NCBI RefSeq assembly: GCF_900101875.1
Contig: NZ_FNAI01000017.1
Location: forward strand, 79,427 to 143,426
Source of the DNA: Mucilaginibacter pineti
GTDB lineage: Bacteria; Bacteroidota; Bacteroidia; Sphingobacteriales; Sphingobacteriaceae
Length of the DNA: 64,000 nucleotides
Direction: 5' to 3'
Of this stretch, positions 8,900 to 17,946 are shown piece after piece. The notes beneath the pieces are model-generated. The model saw nothing but the letters and a program-made list of their open reading frames with translations. It ran no database searches and was not told the origin of the DNA. Made by a program: the position numbers and the translations under genes. How positions within the stretch are numbered: position 1 is the first letter of the stretch; the number at the start of each line of letters is the position of its first letter.

Positions 8900-11686
8900 A
8901 TGAATAGCACCCAGTTAACAAGCATGCTCAAAAAGGTGTGCTTGAGTATCGTCACCTTATCTTTTTTATATCAACCCGGTTTTTCACAGGTGCAGCACGC
9001 GCCTGTTCCGTTCAGGGTTGATAACTTAACCTGCGAGTATAAGACCAACCCAATAGCTGTTGATGCCGGTAACCCCCGCATGAGCTGGAAGCTTATTAGC
9101 CTGGAGCGGGGCATTCAGCAAACCTCGTATGAGCTGCGTGTGGGCAACAACGCGGTGTCATTAACCAAGGGTAAAGATCTGATCTGGACGTCGGGCCGTG
9201 TGTTTTCTGATCAGTCGGTACACATTTATTATGGCGGGCCCATGCTGTCATCGCGCCAAAAAGTATACTGGCAGGTGCGTGTATGGAACAATAAAAACCA
9301 GGCATCGCCCTGGAGCATGGTTAACTTCTGGAAAATGGGTTTACTAAAACCTACCGACTGGACAGCCAAATGGATCCAGGATAATTATACATCGGATACC
9401 ACCGGCGGCCCAAGCCCCATGTTCCGCAAATCGTTTAAGTTAGATCGTAAGGTACGCGCGGCGCATTTATACATCAGCGCTCACGGTGTTTTCGAAGCAA
9501 AACTGAACGGCAAAAGGGTAGGCAATGATTACTTTGCACCCGGCTGGACGAGCTATAACAAACGCATTCAATACCAGGTTTATGATGTTACATCAAGCCT
9601 GCAAAAGGGCAACAATGCCGTTGGCGTAACCATTGGCGATGGCTGGTACCGTGGCTATACCTATAATCGTAAAAAAGATGTTTATGGTAAAAAGCTGGCG
9701 CTGCTGTTTCAGCTCGAAGTAGTGTATACCAACGGGCAAAAACAAATCATCACATCCGATAAAAGCTGGAAAGTGGCTTATGGTGCTATCCGTTCTTCCT
9801 CATTTTTTGATGGCGAGTTATATGATGCCCGTAAAGATAAACTCAACTGGACAAGCCCTTTATACAAAGATCAAAACTGGGATACCGTACGGGTTGATGA
9901 AACCATTAAGGATAATCTCATCGCTACATCGGGTCCAAGCGTTAAAAAGCACGAGAAATTTTTACCCCTTAAAGTATTTAACACCCCCGAGGGCGACCGC
10001 GTGGTTGATTTTGGGCAAAACCTGGTAGGCTGGGTACAGTTTAAACTAAAAGGCAAAGCCGGTGATACCATAAGGTTATTCCATGCCGAAGTGCTGGATC
10101 AGAAAGGGAATTTCTACACCAAAAACCTGCGCACCGCCAAACAGGAGATCACCTATGTTTTTAAAGGCGACAGTGCCGAAACTTACGAACCACATTTCAC
10201 CTTCCAGGGGTTCAGGTATTTGAAAGTAGTGGGCTATAGTGGTCCGCTTGATTCAACTAACCTGGCGGCATACGCGTTATATTCAGATATGGCGCAAACG
10301 GGTAAATTCTCCACCTCAAACCCGCTCATTAACCAGTTGCAGCATAACATTCAATGGGGCCAGAAAGGTAATTTTATTGATGTACCAACTGATTGCCCGC
10401 AGCGCGATGAACGCATGGGCTGGACGGGCGACGCGCAGGCCTTTTGCCGCACCGCAACCTTTAATATGGATGTGGCAGGCTTTTTCACCAAGTGGCTAAA
10501 AGATCTTTCGGCCGATCAGCATAAGGATGGGGCGGTACCGTACGTAATACCCAATATGCTGGATAGCGCATCCTCGGCGGCATCGGGCTGGAGTGATGTA
10601 TCAACCATTGTTCCCTGGAATATTTATTTGGCCTACGGCGATAAACAAGTGTTGCAGCAGCAGTACGAGAGCATGAAAAAATGGGTGGGTTATATCCAGT
10701 TCCATAGTCGTAATTACCTTTGGGATACCGGTAACCACTTTGGCGACTGGCTATTTTACGCAGGCACCAATTATGAAGACGGTGCGGCCCTTACCGATAA
10801 AAACCTCATAGCCCAGGCATTTTATGCACATTCTACTCAATTGCTTATCAATGCCGCCAAAGTATTGGGCAAAAATGATGATGTAGCTACATACACCCAA
10901 CTACTGGGCAATATAGTAAAGGCATTTCAAAGCGAATACGTTACGCCAAACGGCCGTATGATTTCGGGTACGCAAACATCCTACGTGCTTGCCCTTAATT
11001 TCGATCTGCTGCCTGAGAACCTGCGCGAATCTGCGGCTAAGCGGTTGGTAGGCAATATTGAAGATTACGACGACCATATTACCACTGGCTTTTTGGGTAC
11101 GCCCTACATTTGCCACGTATTGAGTCGCTTTGGCCATACCGATATGGCTTACGAGCTGCTCATGAAAGAATCATACCCATCATGGCTGTATCCGGTTAAA
11201 AACGGCGCCACTACCATTTGGGAACGCTGGGACGGCATAAAACCCGACGGTAGCTTTGAAGACCCCGAAATGAACTCCTTTAACCACTACGCCTACGGTG
11301 CTATTGGCGATTGGATGTACCGCGTTATAGCAGGTATCAATACCGATGAGGCTTCTCCGGGTTTTCATAAGATCCTTATAGCGCCGCATCCGGGTGGCAA
11401 GCTTACCAGTACCCAGGCCGAGCTGGAAACCATGTATGGCAAAGTAAAATCGGCATGGAGCATTGATAACAATATTTTCACCTTTGATGTAATTGTGCCG
11501 CCCAACACTACCGCTCAGGTTATACTACCGGCAGTAACCGACCAGATAACCGAAAACGGCCTCGACATAAACACCGAAAAAGAAATTACCGGCATAAGAA
11601 AAGTTGGCAACGACGAATACCTTGAAATAGGCTCGGGCACCTATCATTTTGTTTACACGATGAAGATTCCGGCTAAGAAAAAATAG
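8900..11686 (+). CDS. Alpha-L-rhamnosidase, GH78 family, secreted
   Basis: The 928-residue protein carries a signal peptide (about 1-29, ending GFSQ). It has the usual GH78 order. An N-terminal fibronectin-like domain is followed by a Bac_rhamnosid_N carbohydrate-binding-like domain at about 190-350 (ISAHGVFEAKLNGKRVG, then the aromatic GDGWYRGYTY). Next come a linker beta domain, the (alpha/alpha)6 catalytic domain from about 480 and a C-terminal beta-sandwich. The motif DCPQRDERMGWTGDAQ at about 498-513 holds the acidic residues used in catalysis. It would remove terminal alpha-L-rhamnose in the periplasm. The gene starts about 150 bases after SusD. Rhamnose is not a standard component of N-glycans, so this enzyme complicates a simple mannoglycan reading of the locus. 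Confidence 0.92.
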   Translation: MNSTQLTSMLKKVCLSIVTLSFLYQPGFSQVQHAPVPFRVDNLTCEYKTNPIAVDAGNPRMSWKLISLERGIQQTSYELRVGNNAVSLTKGKDLIWTSGRVFSDQSVHIYYGGPMLSSRQKVYWQVRVWNNKNQASPWSMVNFWKMGLLKPTDWTAKWIQDNYTSDTTGGPSPMFRKSFKLDRKVRAAHLYISAHGVFEAKLNGKRVGNDYFAPGWTSYNKRIQYQVYDVTSSLQKGNNAVGVTIGDGWYRGYTYNRKKDVYGKKLALLFQLEVVYTNGQKQIITSDKSWKVAYGAIRSSSFFDGELYDARKDKLNWTSPLYKDQNWDTVRVDETIKDNLIATSGPSVKKHEKFLPLKVFNTPEGDRVVDFGQNLVGWVQFKLKGKAGDTIRLFHAEVLDQKGNFYTKNLRTAKQEITYVFKGDSAETYEPHFTFQGFRYLKVVGYSGPLDSTNLAAYALYSDMAQTGKFSTSNPLINQLQHNIQWGQKGNFIDVPTDCPQRDERMGWTGDAQAFCRTATFNMDVAGFFTKWLKDLSADQHKDGAVPYVIPNMLDSASSAASGWSDVSTIVPWNIYLAYGDKQVLQQQYESMKKWVGYIQFHSRNYLWDTGNHFGDWLFYAGTNYEDGAALTDKNLIAQAFYAHSTQLLINAAKVLGKNDDVATYTQLLGNIVKAFQSEYVTPNGRMISGTQTSYVLALNFDLLPENLRESAAKRLVGNIEDYDDHITTGFLGTPYICHVLSRFGHTDMAYELLMKESYPSWLYPVKNGATTIWERWDGIKPDGSFEDPEMNSFNHYAYGAIGDWMYRVIAGINTDEASPGFHKILIAPHPGGKLTSTQAELETMYGKVKSAWSIDNNIFTFDVIVPPNTTAQVILPAVTDQITENGLDINTEKEITGIRKVGNDEYLEIGSGTYHFVYTMKIPAKKK

Positions 11687-11738
11687 TTTATTTAGAATAG
11701 GTGCGGGCGTTGAGGCTAAAGAAAAACAAAAAAAGGGC

Positions 11739-11812
11739 TGTCATGCTGAGCCTGTCGAAGCATAGTGGGCAAAGGCCTCTACGCGCGACCCTTCGACAAG
11801 CTCAGGGTGACA
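11739..11812. repeat. 74-bp TGTCAT-type palindromic repeat, copy 1
   Basis: It starts TGTCATGCTGAGCCTGTCGA and ends with the inverted form CTTCGACAAGCTCAGGGTGACA. A central AAAGGCCTCTACGCGCGA segment is shared with 12001-12074 and, with changes, with 21977-22050. All three copies are 74 bases long. It would form a long hairpin and does not code for protein. Confidence 0.85.
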
Positions 11813-11848
11813 GGCCTAAAGGGCTCAAAAAAATTGCTGTAATACCGT

Positions 11849-11984
11849 CATTGCGAGGTACGAAGCAATCTCTACGGAAGAAGGTCAGGTCCAGACAAGG
11901 CCGGTCTGTATAGCTTTGGGATGGGTAGAAAGACTTACGAAGTTTTTAAAACTTCGTAAGTCTGGCATCTACGCTCTCGCAATG
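11849..11984. repeat. CATTGCGAG...CTCGCAATG inverted-repeat element with inner hairpin
   Basis: The outer ends CATTGCGAG and CTCGCAATG are perfect inverted repeats. Inside, 11932-11962 is a 31-base hairpin (GACTTACGAAG with CTTCGTAAGTC) that recurs with one change at 55879-55909, where TCTCGCAATCAC-type ends are also seen nearby (55848-55862). The stretch from 11687 to 12159 contains only this element and the two flanking 74-bp repeats. Confidence 0.75.
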
Positions 11985-12000
11985 GAGTTAAAAAAGGGGC

Positions 12001-12074
12001 TGTCATGCTGAGCCTGTCGAAGCATAGTGGGCAAAGGCCTCTACGCGCGACCCTTCGACATGCCCAGGGTGACA
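12001..12074. repeat. 74-bp TGTCAT-type palindromic repeat, copy 2
   Basis: It is nearly identical to 11739-11812; the main change is ATGCCCAGGG in the 3' arm where copy 1 has AAGCTCAGGG. The two copies are direct repeats 188 bases apart around the CATTGCGAG element. Confidence 0.85.
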
Positions 12075-12159
12075 TGCCTAATGAGCTCAATAAAATGGCT
12101 TTAATATCTCACAATGGCGTGGTTTAGTAATACGAAATGTAAATAATAAGAAAAATACG

Positions 12160-13311
12160 ATGGCAAATACCGTAGTTGGCGATAAAGCCACAAGTACCAG
12201 TCGCCCGCGGCTGCTTTCGCTGGATTTTTTTCGTGGCTTTACGGTGGCGGCCATGATCCTGGTTAACGATCCCGGCGATTGGGGCCACATTTACTGGCCG
12301 CTGGAACACTCCAAATGGAACGGCTGCACCCCTACAGACCTGGTGTTCCCCTTCTTCCTGTTTATGGTGGGCGTATCCATCGTATACGCCATGCAGGCAA
12401 AAAAAACCGGTGAAGCCGGGCATGGCAAGGTGATCCTATCCATTTTACGCCGTACGCTCATTATCTTTTTATTAGGCGTTTGTCTGCCGCTTATCGGCAA
12501 TTTCGAATTTGCGCACCTGCGTATCCCCGGTGTTTTGCAGCGCATTGGTGTAGTGTTTGGCATTACCGCTATCCTGTATCTTAAAACAGGTGTCCGCACG
12601 CAAATTATTATTGCTGTTAGCTGTTTAATAGGCTATTATCTGCTCATGACGTTGGTGCCCGTGCCTGGTTTTGGTCAGCCTAATTTAGATCCCGAAACCA
12701 ATTTAGGTGCCTGGGTAGATAGGCTGGTATTTACCTCCAATCACCTATGGGGCCAATCAAAAACCTGGGATCCCGAGGGTTTATTAGGCACTATTCCCGC
12801 CATCGGTACCTGCCTTTTAGGGGTATTCACCGGCACATGGCTCAAAAGCGACAAGCTTAAAACCGGCAGCCAGATCTTAGGACTCACCGGTACGGGCGCA
12901 CTGCTGGTTATAGGCGGCCTAATCTGGAATACGTTTTTCCCCATCAACAAAGCCTTGTGGACAAGCTCATTTGTGCTGTTAACCGCCGGGCTGGCCATCA
13001 TTATCCTTTCCATTTCTTACTGGCTTATTGATGTAAAGGGATACAAAAAACTTATCCCGCCTTTCCTGGCCTTTGGGCGCAATGCCATAGCTGCCTACGT
13101 TTTGGCTGATGTTATTCCAAGCCTGTTATCTGTTATCCCGGTAAGCTATCATGGCCAAAAAAGCAATGTATGGTCGTGGATGTATTTTACCTTTTTTACT
13201 CCGTATTTGTCGCCCATAAATGCGTCGCTTGCTTCGGCAATACTTACAGTTATCATTATATTTATACCGGTATGGATCCTCTATATCAAAAAGATAACCG
13301 TTAAAATTTAA
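12160..13311 (+). CDS. DUF5009 / heparan-alpha-glucosaminide N-acetyltransferase-like membrane protein (NagX-type)
   Basis: The 383-residue polytopic inner-membrane protein has about ten hydrophobic helices. Its N-terminal signature RLLSLDFFRGFTVAAMILVN, followed by WPLEHSKWNGCTPTDLVFPF, is typical of the DUF5009/HGSNAT-like family. Human HGSNAT transfers acetyl groups to terminal glucosamine across a membrane, and bacterial relatives called NagX occur beside N-acetylglucosamine genes. Here it lies 14 bases before a GH20 hexosaminidase, which fits a role in acetylhexosamine handling. The exact reaction of the bacterial proteins is not settled, so the substrate is an inference from context. 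Confidence 0.85.
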   Translation: MANTVVGDKATSTSRPRLLSLDFFRGFTVAAMILVNDPGDWGHIYWPLEHSKWNGCTPTDLVFPFFLFMVGVSIVYAMQAKKTGEAGHGKVILSILRRTLIIFLLGVCLPLIGNFEFAHLRIPGVLQRIGVVFGITAILYLKTGVRTQIIIAVSCLIGYYLLMTLVPVPGFGQPNLDPETNLGAWVDRLVFTSNHLWGQSKTWDPEGLLGTIPAIGTCLLGVFTGTWLKSDKLKTGSQILGLTGTGALLVIGGLIWNTFFPINKALWTSSFVLLTAGLAIIILSISYWLIDVKGYKKLIPPFLAFGRNAIAAYVLADVIPSLLSVIPVSYHGQKSNVWSWMYFTFFTPYLSPINASLASAILTVIIIFIPVWILYIKKITVKI

Positions 13312-13325
13312 ATCCCCCTTAATAA

Positions 13326-15623
13326 ATGAATAAGCTCATCAATCCCAAAATACTTTTTAAACGGCTGGCGTTTTCCTTAGTAGCTATTTGTTTGTCGCTT
13401 ACACAAGTACAGGCGCAGTTTCACATTATTCCGCAGCCACTGCATTTATCGGCACAAAAGGGGTACTTTAGTTTAAGCAGCAAGAATATTATCGGGGTTG
13501 ATAAGGAGAGCGAGGCAGTTGGGAATTACCTGCAAACCTATCTCGCCCAAAATTATAAGCTGCATTTAAAGGTAAAGGTTTATGCCAAAGTACCCGCAAC
13601 AGCGGCTATAAAACTGGTTACCGGCAGCACTGCCGGTAAAGAGGGTGCTTACGCTTTAAAGGTTACGCCGGGTAAAATAGCCATAGCAGGTAACGGTGCA
13701 GGTGTCTTTTACGGTGTGCAATCATTAATACAATTATTGCACACCGTAAAACCTGCTGCAATACTGCAGGTAATGGCGTGTGATATTGCCGATGAACCGC
13801 GCTTTCAATGGCGGGGTTTGAGCCTCGATGTATGCCGTCATTTTTTTACGGTTGAAGAAGTTAAAAAATACATCGACGTAATGGCGCATTACAAACTCAA
13901 TGTATTTCACTGGCACCTTACCGACGATGAAGGCTGGCGCATTCAGATTGATAAATATCCGAAACTTACCGAGGTTGGCGCAAAGATCAGTTACTACGAA
14001 AAACTGGGCAAGTTTCGCAAGCTGGATAATTTGATTGATGGCGGTCGTGATGGTTTTTATACCAAGGACGATATCCGCAGCGTGATAAAATATGCGCAGG
14101 ACAGGTTTATCACCATCCTGCCCGAAATTGAAATGCCCGGCCATAGTGAAGCCGCTATATTCGCCTATCCCGAGCTGGGCTGCCAGGACTCTACCGGGGC
14201 CAAGCATCGCGTTCGGATGCTTGATCCAAGTGAGCATACCTTTACCTTTATGGAGGATGTGCTTACGGAAGTTATCGCCTTGTTTCCCAATCAATATATC
14301 CACATTGGTGGCGATGAAGCCGAGATGATCGACTGGCTGAAAAGCCCTACGGCGGTTGCTCTGATGAAAAAGGAGGGTTTAACAAATGAAAAAGAGATCC
14401 AAAGCTATTTTATAAAACGCATCGAAAAATTCCTCATCTCCAAAAATAAAAAACTGGTAGGCTGGGACGAGATCCTGCAGGGGGGACTGGCCGAATCTGC
14501 CACGGTAATGAGCTGGCAGGGCGAAGCCGGTGGTATTGCCGCCGCCAAAATGCACCACCACGTAATCATGACCCCGCTGCCATACATGTACTTTGATGCC
14601 CCACAGGCCAATGAAGATCTGGAACCAATAGGCTGGAACCCGCCGGTTACCTGGCAAATGGTGTACAATTACGAGCCGCAATCAAAAGAGCTTACACCCG
14701 AGGAAGCCGCTTATATTTTAGGGGTGCAGGGCAACATCTGGGTAGAGAAGATCCCTAACCTGCCACACCTCGAATACATGGTTTACCCCCGCGCCCTCGC
14801 CCTTGCCGAACTGGCCTGGAGTGCTAAGGAGGATAAAAATATAGATAGGTTTGAATACAAAATGAAACAGCAGTACGGTCTGTTTAAACTCTGGAACCTG
14901 AACGCCCGCCTGCCCGATATTGTAGGGGTTGATAACCTGGTTACCAATAAAGATCAATATAACCTCACCCTGAAATATCCTTTAGTAGGTGCCAAAGTGC
15001 GTTACACGCTTGATGGCAAAGCACCGGATAGTGCAAGCACTGCCGTTAACTTCCCGGTAAAAATTGCGCGGACGCTAAAGGATAGCCTTTTTCTAAAAAC
15101 CTACACCACCTGGACGCTTAACAAACAGCACATCCGCCAGGTTGCGTATATAAAGCACATAACCGTTGATCCGGCCAAAGAAAGCGCTGCGAAGTTAACG
15201 CCGGGCCTTAGCTATAAGCTTATAAAAACAAAAGAAACCAATCCCGCTAAACTGGATACCGTGACGGTTGCAGTAACGGCCATAATAAATTCGGCGGTAC
15301 CTATGGTGCAGCCCGTTACCGATGGTAATATCACCTGGGCAAAATTTAGTGGTTTTATTAAGATAGATACAGAAGGCGATTACGAGATAACCTCGGGATT
15401 TGAGATTAGTCCGGAATTGTTGCTGGATGGCGAGGTAATTATCTCACGGGGGAAAAACACTTATGTAGAACCGCAGAAGGCCTTGCTTCACCTTAAAAAG
15501 GGCATCTACACTTTAGCCGGCGAATATATTGCCGATGCCCTGAACACCAATCAAACGCTTATCCGCCTTAAAACGGCCGGTGGCAAGGAGCTTAATGCCG
15601 AAAGTTACCTGTTTCATTTATAG
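13326..15623 (+). CDS. Beta-N-acetylhexosaminidase, GH20 family, secreted
   Basis: The protein has 765 residues and a signal peptide ending QVQA. An N-terminal GH20b domain (about 35-150) precedes the (beta/alpha)8 catalytic domain. The motif HWHLTDDEGWRIQ lies at about 195-207, and the catalytic Asp330-Glu331 pair lies in HIGGDEAEM. After the barrel come a chitobiase-C/FN3-associated segment (VRYTLDGKAPDS, about 557-568) and a C-terminal PA14-like beta domain. It removes terminal beta-linked GlcNAc or GalNAc by substrate-assisted catalysis, presumably in the periplasm. It is closely linked to the NagX-like gene before it and the GH3 gene 10 bases after it. Confidence 0.95.
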   Translation: MNKLINPKILFKRLAFSLVAICLSLTQVQAQFHIIPQPLHLSAQKGYFSLSSKNIIGVDKESEAVGNYLQTYLAQNYKLHLKVKVYAKVPATAAIKLVTGSTAGKEGAYALKVTPGKIAIAGNGAGVFYGVQSLIQLLHTVKPAAILQVMACDIADEPRFQWRGLSLDVCRHFFTVEEVKKYIDVMAHYKLNVFHWHLTDDEGWRIQIDKYPKLTEVGAKISYYEKLGKFRKLDNLIDGGRDGFYTKDDIRSVIKYAQDRFITILPEIEMPGHSEAAIFAYPELGCQDSTGAKHRVRMLDPSEHTFTFMEDVLTEVIALFPNQYIHIGGDEAEMIDWLKSPTAVALMKKEGLTNEKEIQSYFIKRIEKFLISKNKKLVGWDEILQGGLAESATVMSWQGEAGGIAAAKMHHHVIMTPLPYMYFDAPQANEDLEPIGWNPPVTWQMVYNYEPQSKELTPEEAAYILGVQGNIWVEKIPNLPHLEYMVYPRALALAELAWSAKEDKNIDRFEYKMKQQYGLFKLWNLNARLPDIVGVDNLVTNKDQYNLTLKYPLVGAKVRYTLDGKAPDSASTAVNFPVKIARTLKDSLFLKTYTTWTLNKQHIRQVAYIKHITVDPAKESAAKLTPGLSYKLIKTKETNPAKLDTVTVAVTAIINSAVPMVQPVTDGNITWAKFSGFIKIDTEGDYEITSGFEISPELLLDGEVIISRGKNTYVEPQKALLHLKKGIYTLAGEYIADALNTNQTLIRLKTAGGKELNAESYLFHL

Positions 15624-15633
15624 CTAACCAACA

Positions 15634-17943
15634 ATGATGCAAAAAAAATGGAGCTTATTCATAATTGCTTTAAGTATGCTGGCAACGGCGCAGGCGCAGG
15701 TGTACAAAGATGCCAAAGCCCCGGTTGATGCAAGGGTGAAAGACCTGCTTGGTCGCATGACACTGGAAGAAAAAGTTGCACAATTGAGCATGGGGTCGCT
15801 TAAAGGTTCGTTGGATAATCCGCTGGCTTTGGGTGTTTGCGAAAGCCCTTTTGTCACCATAAATGAAATAGCATCCCTATCTTTAAAAGCAAAAAAATAC
15901 GCGCGCGAGCAAACCCGCCTTGGCATTCCGCCTATCCAGATAGGGGAGTGTTTGCATGGGCAGCTGGCCTCGGGCGCAACCATATTTCCGCAGGCCATTG
16001 CGCAGGGCAGCAGTTGGAACCCGGCGCTTATTGAGCAAATGGGTTCGGTGATAGCCTATGAGGCATCGTCATCGGGTATGGATCAAGCCTTATCGCCACT
16101 GTTCGATCTCATCCGCGACCCACGCTTTGGCCGCGTAGAAGAATGTTTTGCCGAAGACCCTTATCTCGTGAGCCGTATGGGTACGTCATTTGTTATCGGG
16201 ATGCAGGGGCAGCCGACGCAAAGTCGTTTGGGTATTGGCAAGGATAAGGTGATGTGCACCGCTAAACATTTTGCCGCTTACAGCATCCCCGTTGCAGGTA
16301 TTAATTTAGGCCCGGCATCATTAGGCGAGCGCGAATTACGGTCGATGTTTTTGCCGCCTTTCCGGGCTGCGGTACAGGAGGCCAATATTTATTCGGTAAT
16401 GCCATCCTACAATGAAATGGACGGCGTGCCCGCCCATGCCAATAGCTTTTTGTTAGATAAAGTGCTGCGTAAGGAGTGGGGTTTTAGAGGATATGTGTTT
16501 TCTGATTATGAGGGCCTGAAGATGCTGTACAGTTTTCAACAGATAGCCAAAAATGCCGAGGATGCCGCCCCCTTAGGCCTCAACGCCGGTGTCGACCTGG
16601 AAGCGCCAAGCCCCGATGTTTACAGCAAGCTCGTGGGGCTTGTAAAAAGCGGCAAGGTGAAAGAAGCGCAGATAGATACCGCCGTTGCCCGCATCCTCAC
16701 GGCCAAATTTAAAGCCGGCCTGTTTGAAAAACCGTTGGTTGATACCACGCAGCTTAAAAAACGGGTACACACCCCGGCGCACATCGCCTTATCCCAGCAA
16801 ATTGCCGAGGAATCCATCATCCTGTTAAAGAACGATAAAAACCTGTTGCCGCTGAATATCAATACACTAAAATCGCTGGCGGTTATAGGCCCTAACGCTA
16901 ACCAGGTACAATACGGCGATTACAGTTCCACCCGTGACAGTCGCTCAGGTACAACTGTTTTGGATGGTATTAAGCAATTGGTAGGCAATAAAGTAAAGAT
17001 CAATTATGCCAAGGGCAGCACCCTAAGCACCCAGGATAAAAGCGGCTTTGCCGAAGCCGTTACTGCCGCCAAAAACAGCGACGCGGTGGTAGTAGTATTG
17101 GGTACAACCAGCGTAGTATTCTCCGGCATCGGCTGGAACGGCCATGCCCCCGAAAGCGAACCCAAAGATCCTTTTACCTGCGGCGAAGGTTACGACGTTA
17201 CCGATATTAACCCCGAAGGTGTACAGCGCGAGCTGCTGCAGGAAATTTATAAAACCGGTAAACCCGTAATACTGGTGCTGGTCCACGGCAGGCCCTGGAG
17301 CATTGCCTGGGAAAAGGAAAACATTCCCGCCATTTTAGAGGCCTGGTATCCCGGCGAAAAGGGTGGGGCGGCTATCGCCAATATCCTGTTTGGGAAGGTT
17401 AATCCATCGGGGAGGTTAAATGTGTCTATCCCGCAGTCGGTTGGGCATATTCCGGTGTTTTATAACCATACCAATACAGGTCGCGGATTTTATCACAATC
17501 CCGGCTCGCCGGATAAGCCGGGGCAGGATTACGTTTTTTCATCTCCCGATGTGCTGTTCCCGTTTGGTTATGGCCTAAGTTATACTACGTTCAAATACAG
17601 TAATATGCAGGTATCATCCACATCTTTCGATAAAAATGGCGAGGTGCAGGTTACCGTAGATGTAAGCAATACCGGCCATGCAGAAGGTAAAGAAGTGGTG
17701 CAAATGTATCTTGGCAATAAAGTAAATTCGGTAACTACGCCGGTAATAGCTCTTAAAGGTTTTGATAAGATAAACCTAAAACCCGGCGAAACCAAAACGG
17801 TAAGGTTTACCATCAAACCCAAAGACCTTTCCATATGGAACATTAATATGCAGCAGGTAACCGAGCCGGGTACTTTTGATGTAATGATTGGCCGTTCGGC
17901 CGAGGATGTGGTGCTTAAAAAAACTTTGGAGTATAAGGAATAA
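15634..17943 (+). CDS. Beta-glucosidase-type glycoside hydrolase, GH3 family, secreted
   Basis: The 769-residue protein has a signal peptide ending AQAQ and the full GH3 architecture. The N-terminal barrel is followed by the alpha/beta sandwich and a C-terminal FnIII-like domain (VQVTVDVSNTGHAEGKEVVQ). The predicted nucleophile is Asp291 in GYVFSDYEG, the standard GH3 motif. The length is normal for the multi-domain beta-glucosidase/beta-xylosidase subfamily. GH3 includes glucosidases, xylosidases and N-acetylglucosaminidases, so the precise sugar is uncertain. It starts 10 bases after the GH20 stop and ends 3 bases before the GH92 start, which indicates one transcript. Confidence 0.93.
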   Translation: MMQKKWSLFIIALSMLATAQAQVYKDAKAPVDARVKDLLGRMTLEEKVAQLSMGSLKGSLDNPLALGVCESPFVTINEIASLSLKAKKYAREQTRLGIPPIQIGECLHGQLASGATIFPQAIAQGSSWNPALIEQMGSVIAYEASSSGMDQALSPLFDLIRDPRFGRVEECFAEDPYLVSRMGTSFVIGMQGQPTQSRLGIGKDKVMCTAKHFAAYSIPVAGINLGPASLGERELRSMFLPPFRAAVQEANIYSVMPSYNEMDGVPAHANSFLLDKVLRKEWGFRGYVFSDYEGLKMLYSFQQIAKNAEDAAPLGLNAGVDLEAPSPDVYSKLVGLVKSGKVKEAQIDTAVARILTAKFKAGLFEKPLVDTTQLKKRVHTPAHIALSQQIAEESIILLKNDKNLLPLNINTLKSLAVIGPNANQVQYGDYSSTRDSRSGTTVLDGIKQLVGNKVKINYAKGSTLSTQDKSGFAEAVTAAKNSDAVVVVLGTTSVVFSGIGWNGHAPESEPKDPFTCGEGYDVTDINPEGVQRELLQEIYKTGKPVILVLVHGRPWSIAWEKENIPAILEAWYPGEKGGAAIANILFGKVNPSGRLNVSIPQSVGHIPVFYNHTNTGRGFYHNPGSPDKPGQDYVFSSPDVLFPFGYGLSYTTFKYSNMQVSSTSFDKNGEVQVTVDVSNTGHAEGKEVVQMYLGNKVNSVTTPVIALKGFDKINLKPGETKTVRFTIKPKDLSIWNINMQQVTEPGTFDVMIGRSAEDVVLKKTLEYKE

Positions 17944-17946
17944 GGT

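Noticed and set aside
11701..11913. A 70-codon open frame across repeat DNA
   Set aside because: It lies wholly in the 74-bp repeat and the CATTGCGAG element, begins with GTG and has a composition set by the palindromes.
13734..14303. A 189-codon open frame on the minus strand
   Set aside because: It is antisense to the GH20 catalytic domain, which has intact motifs.
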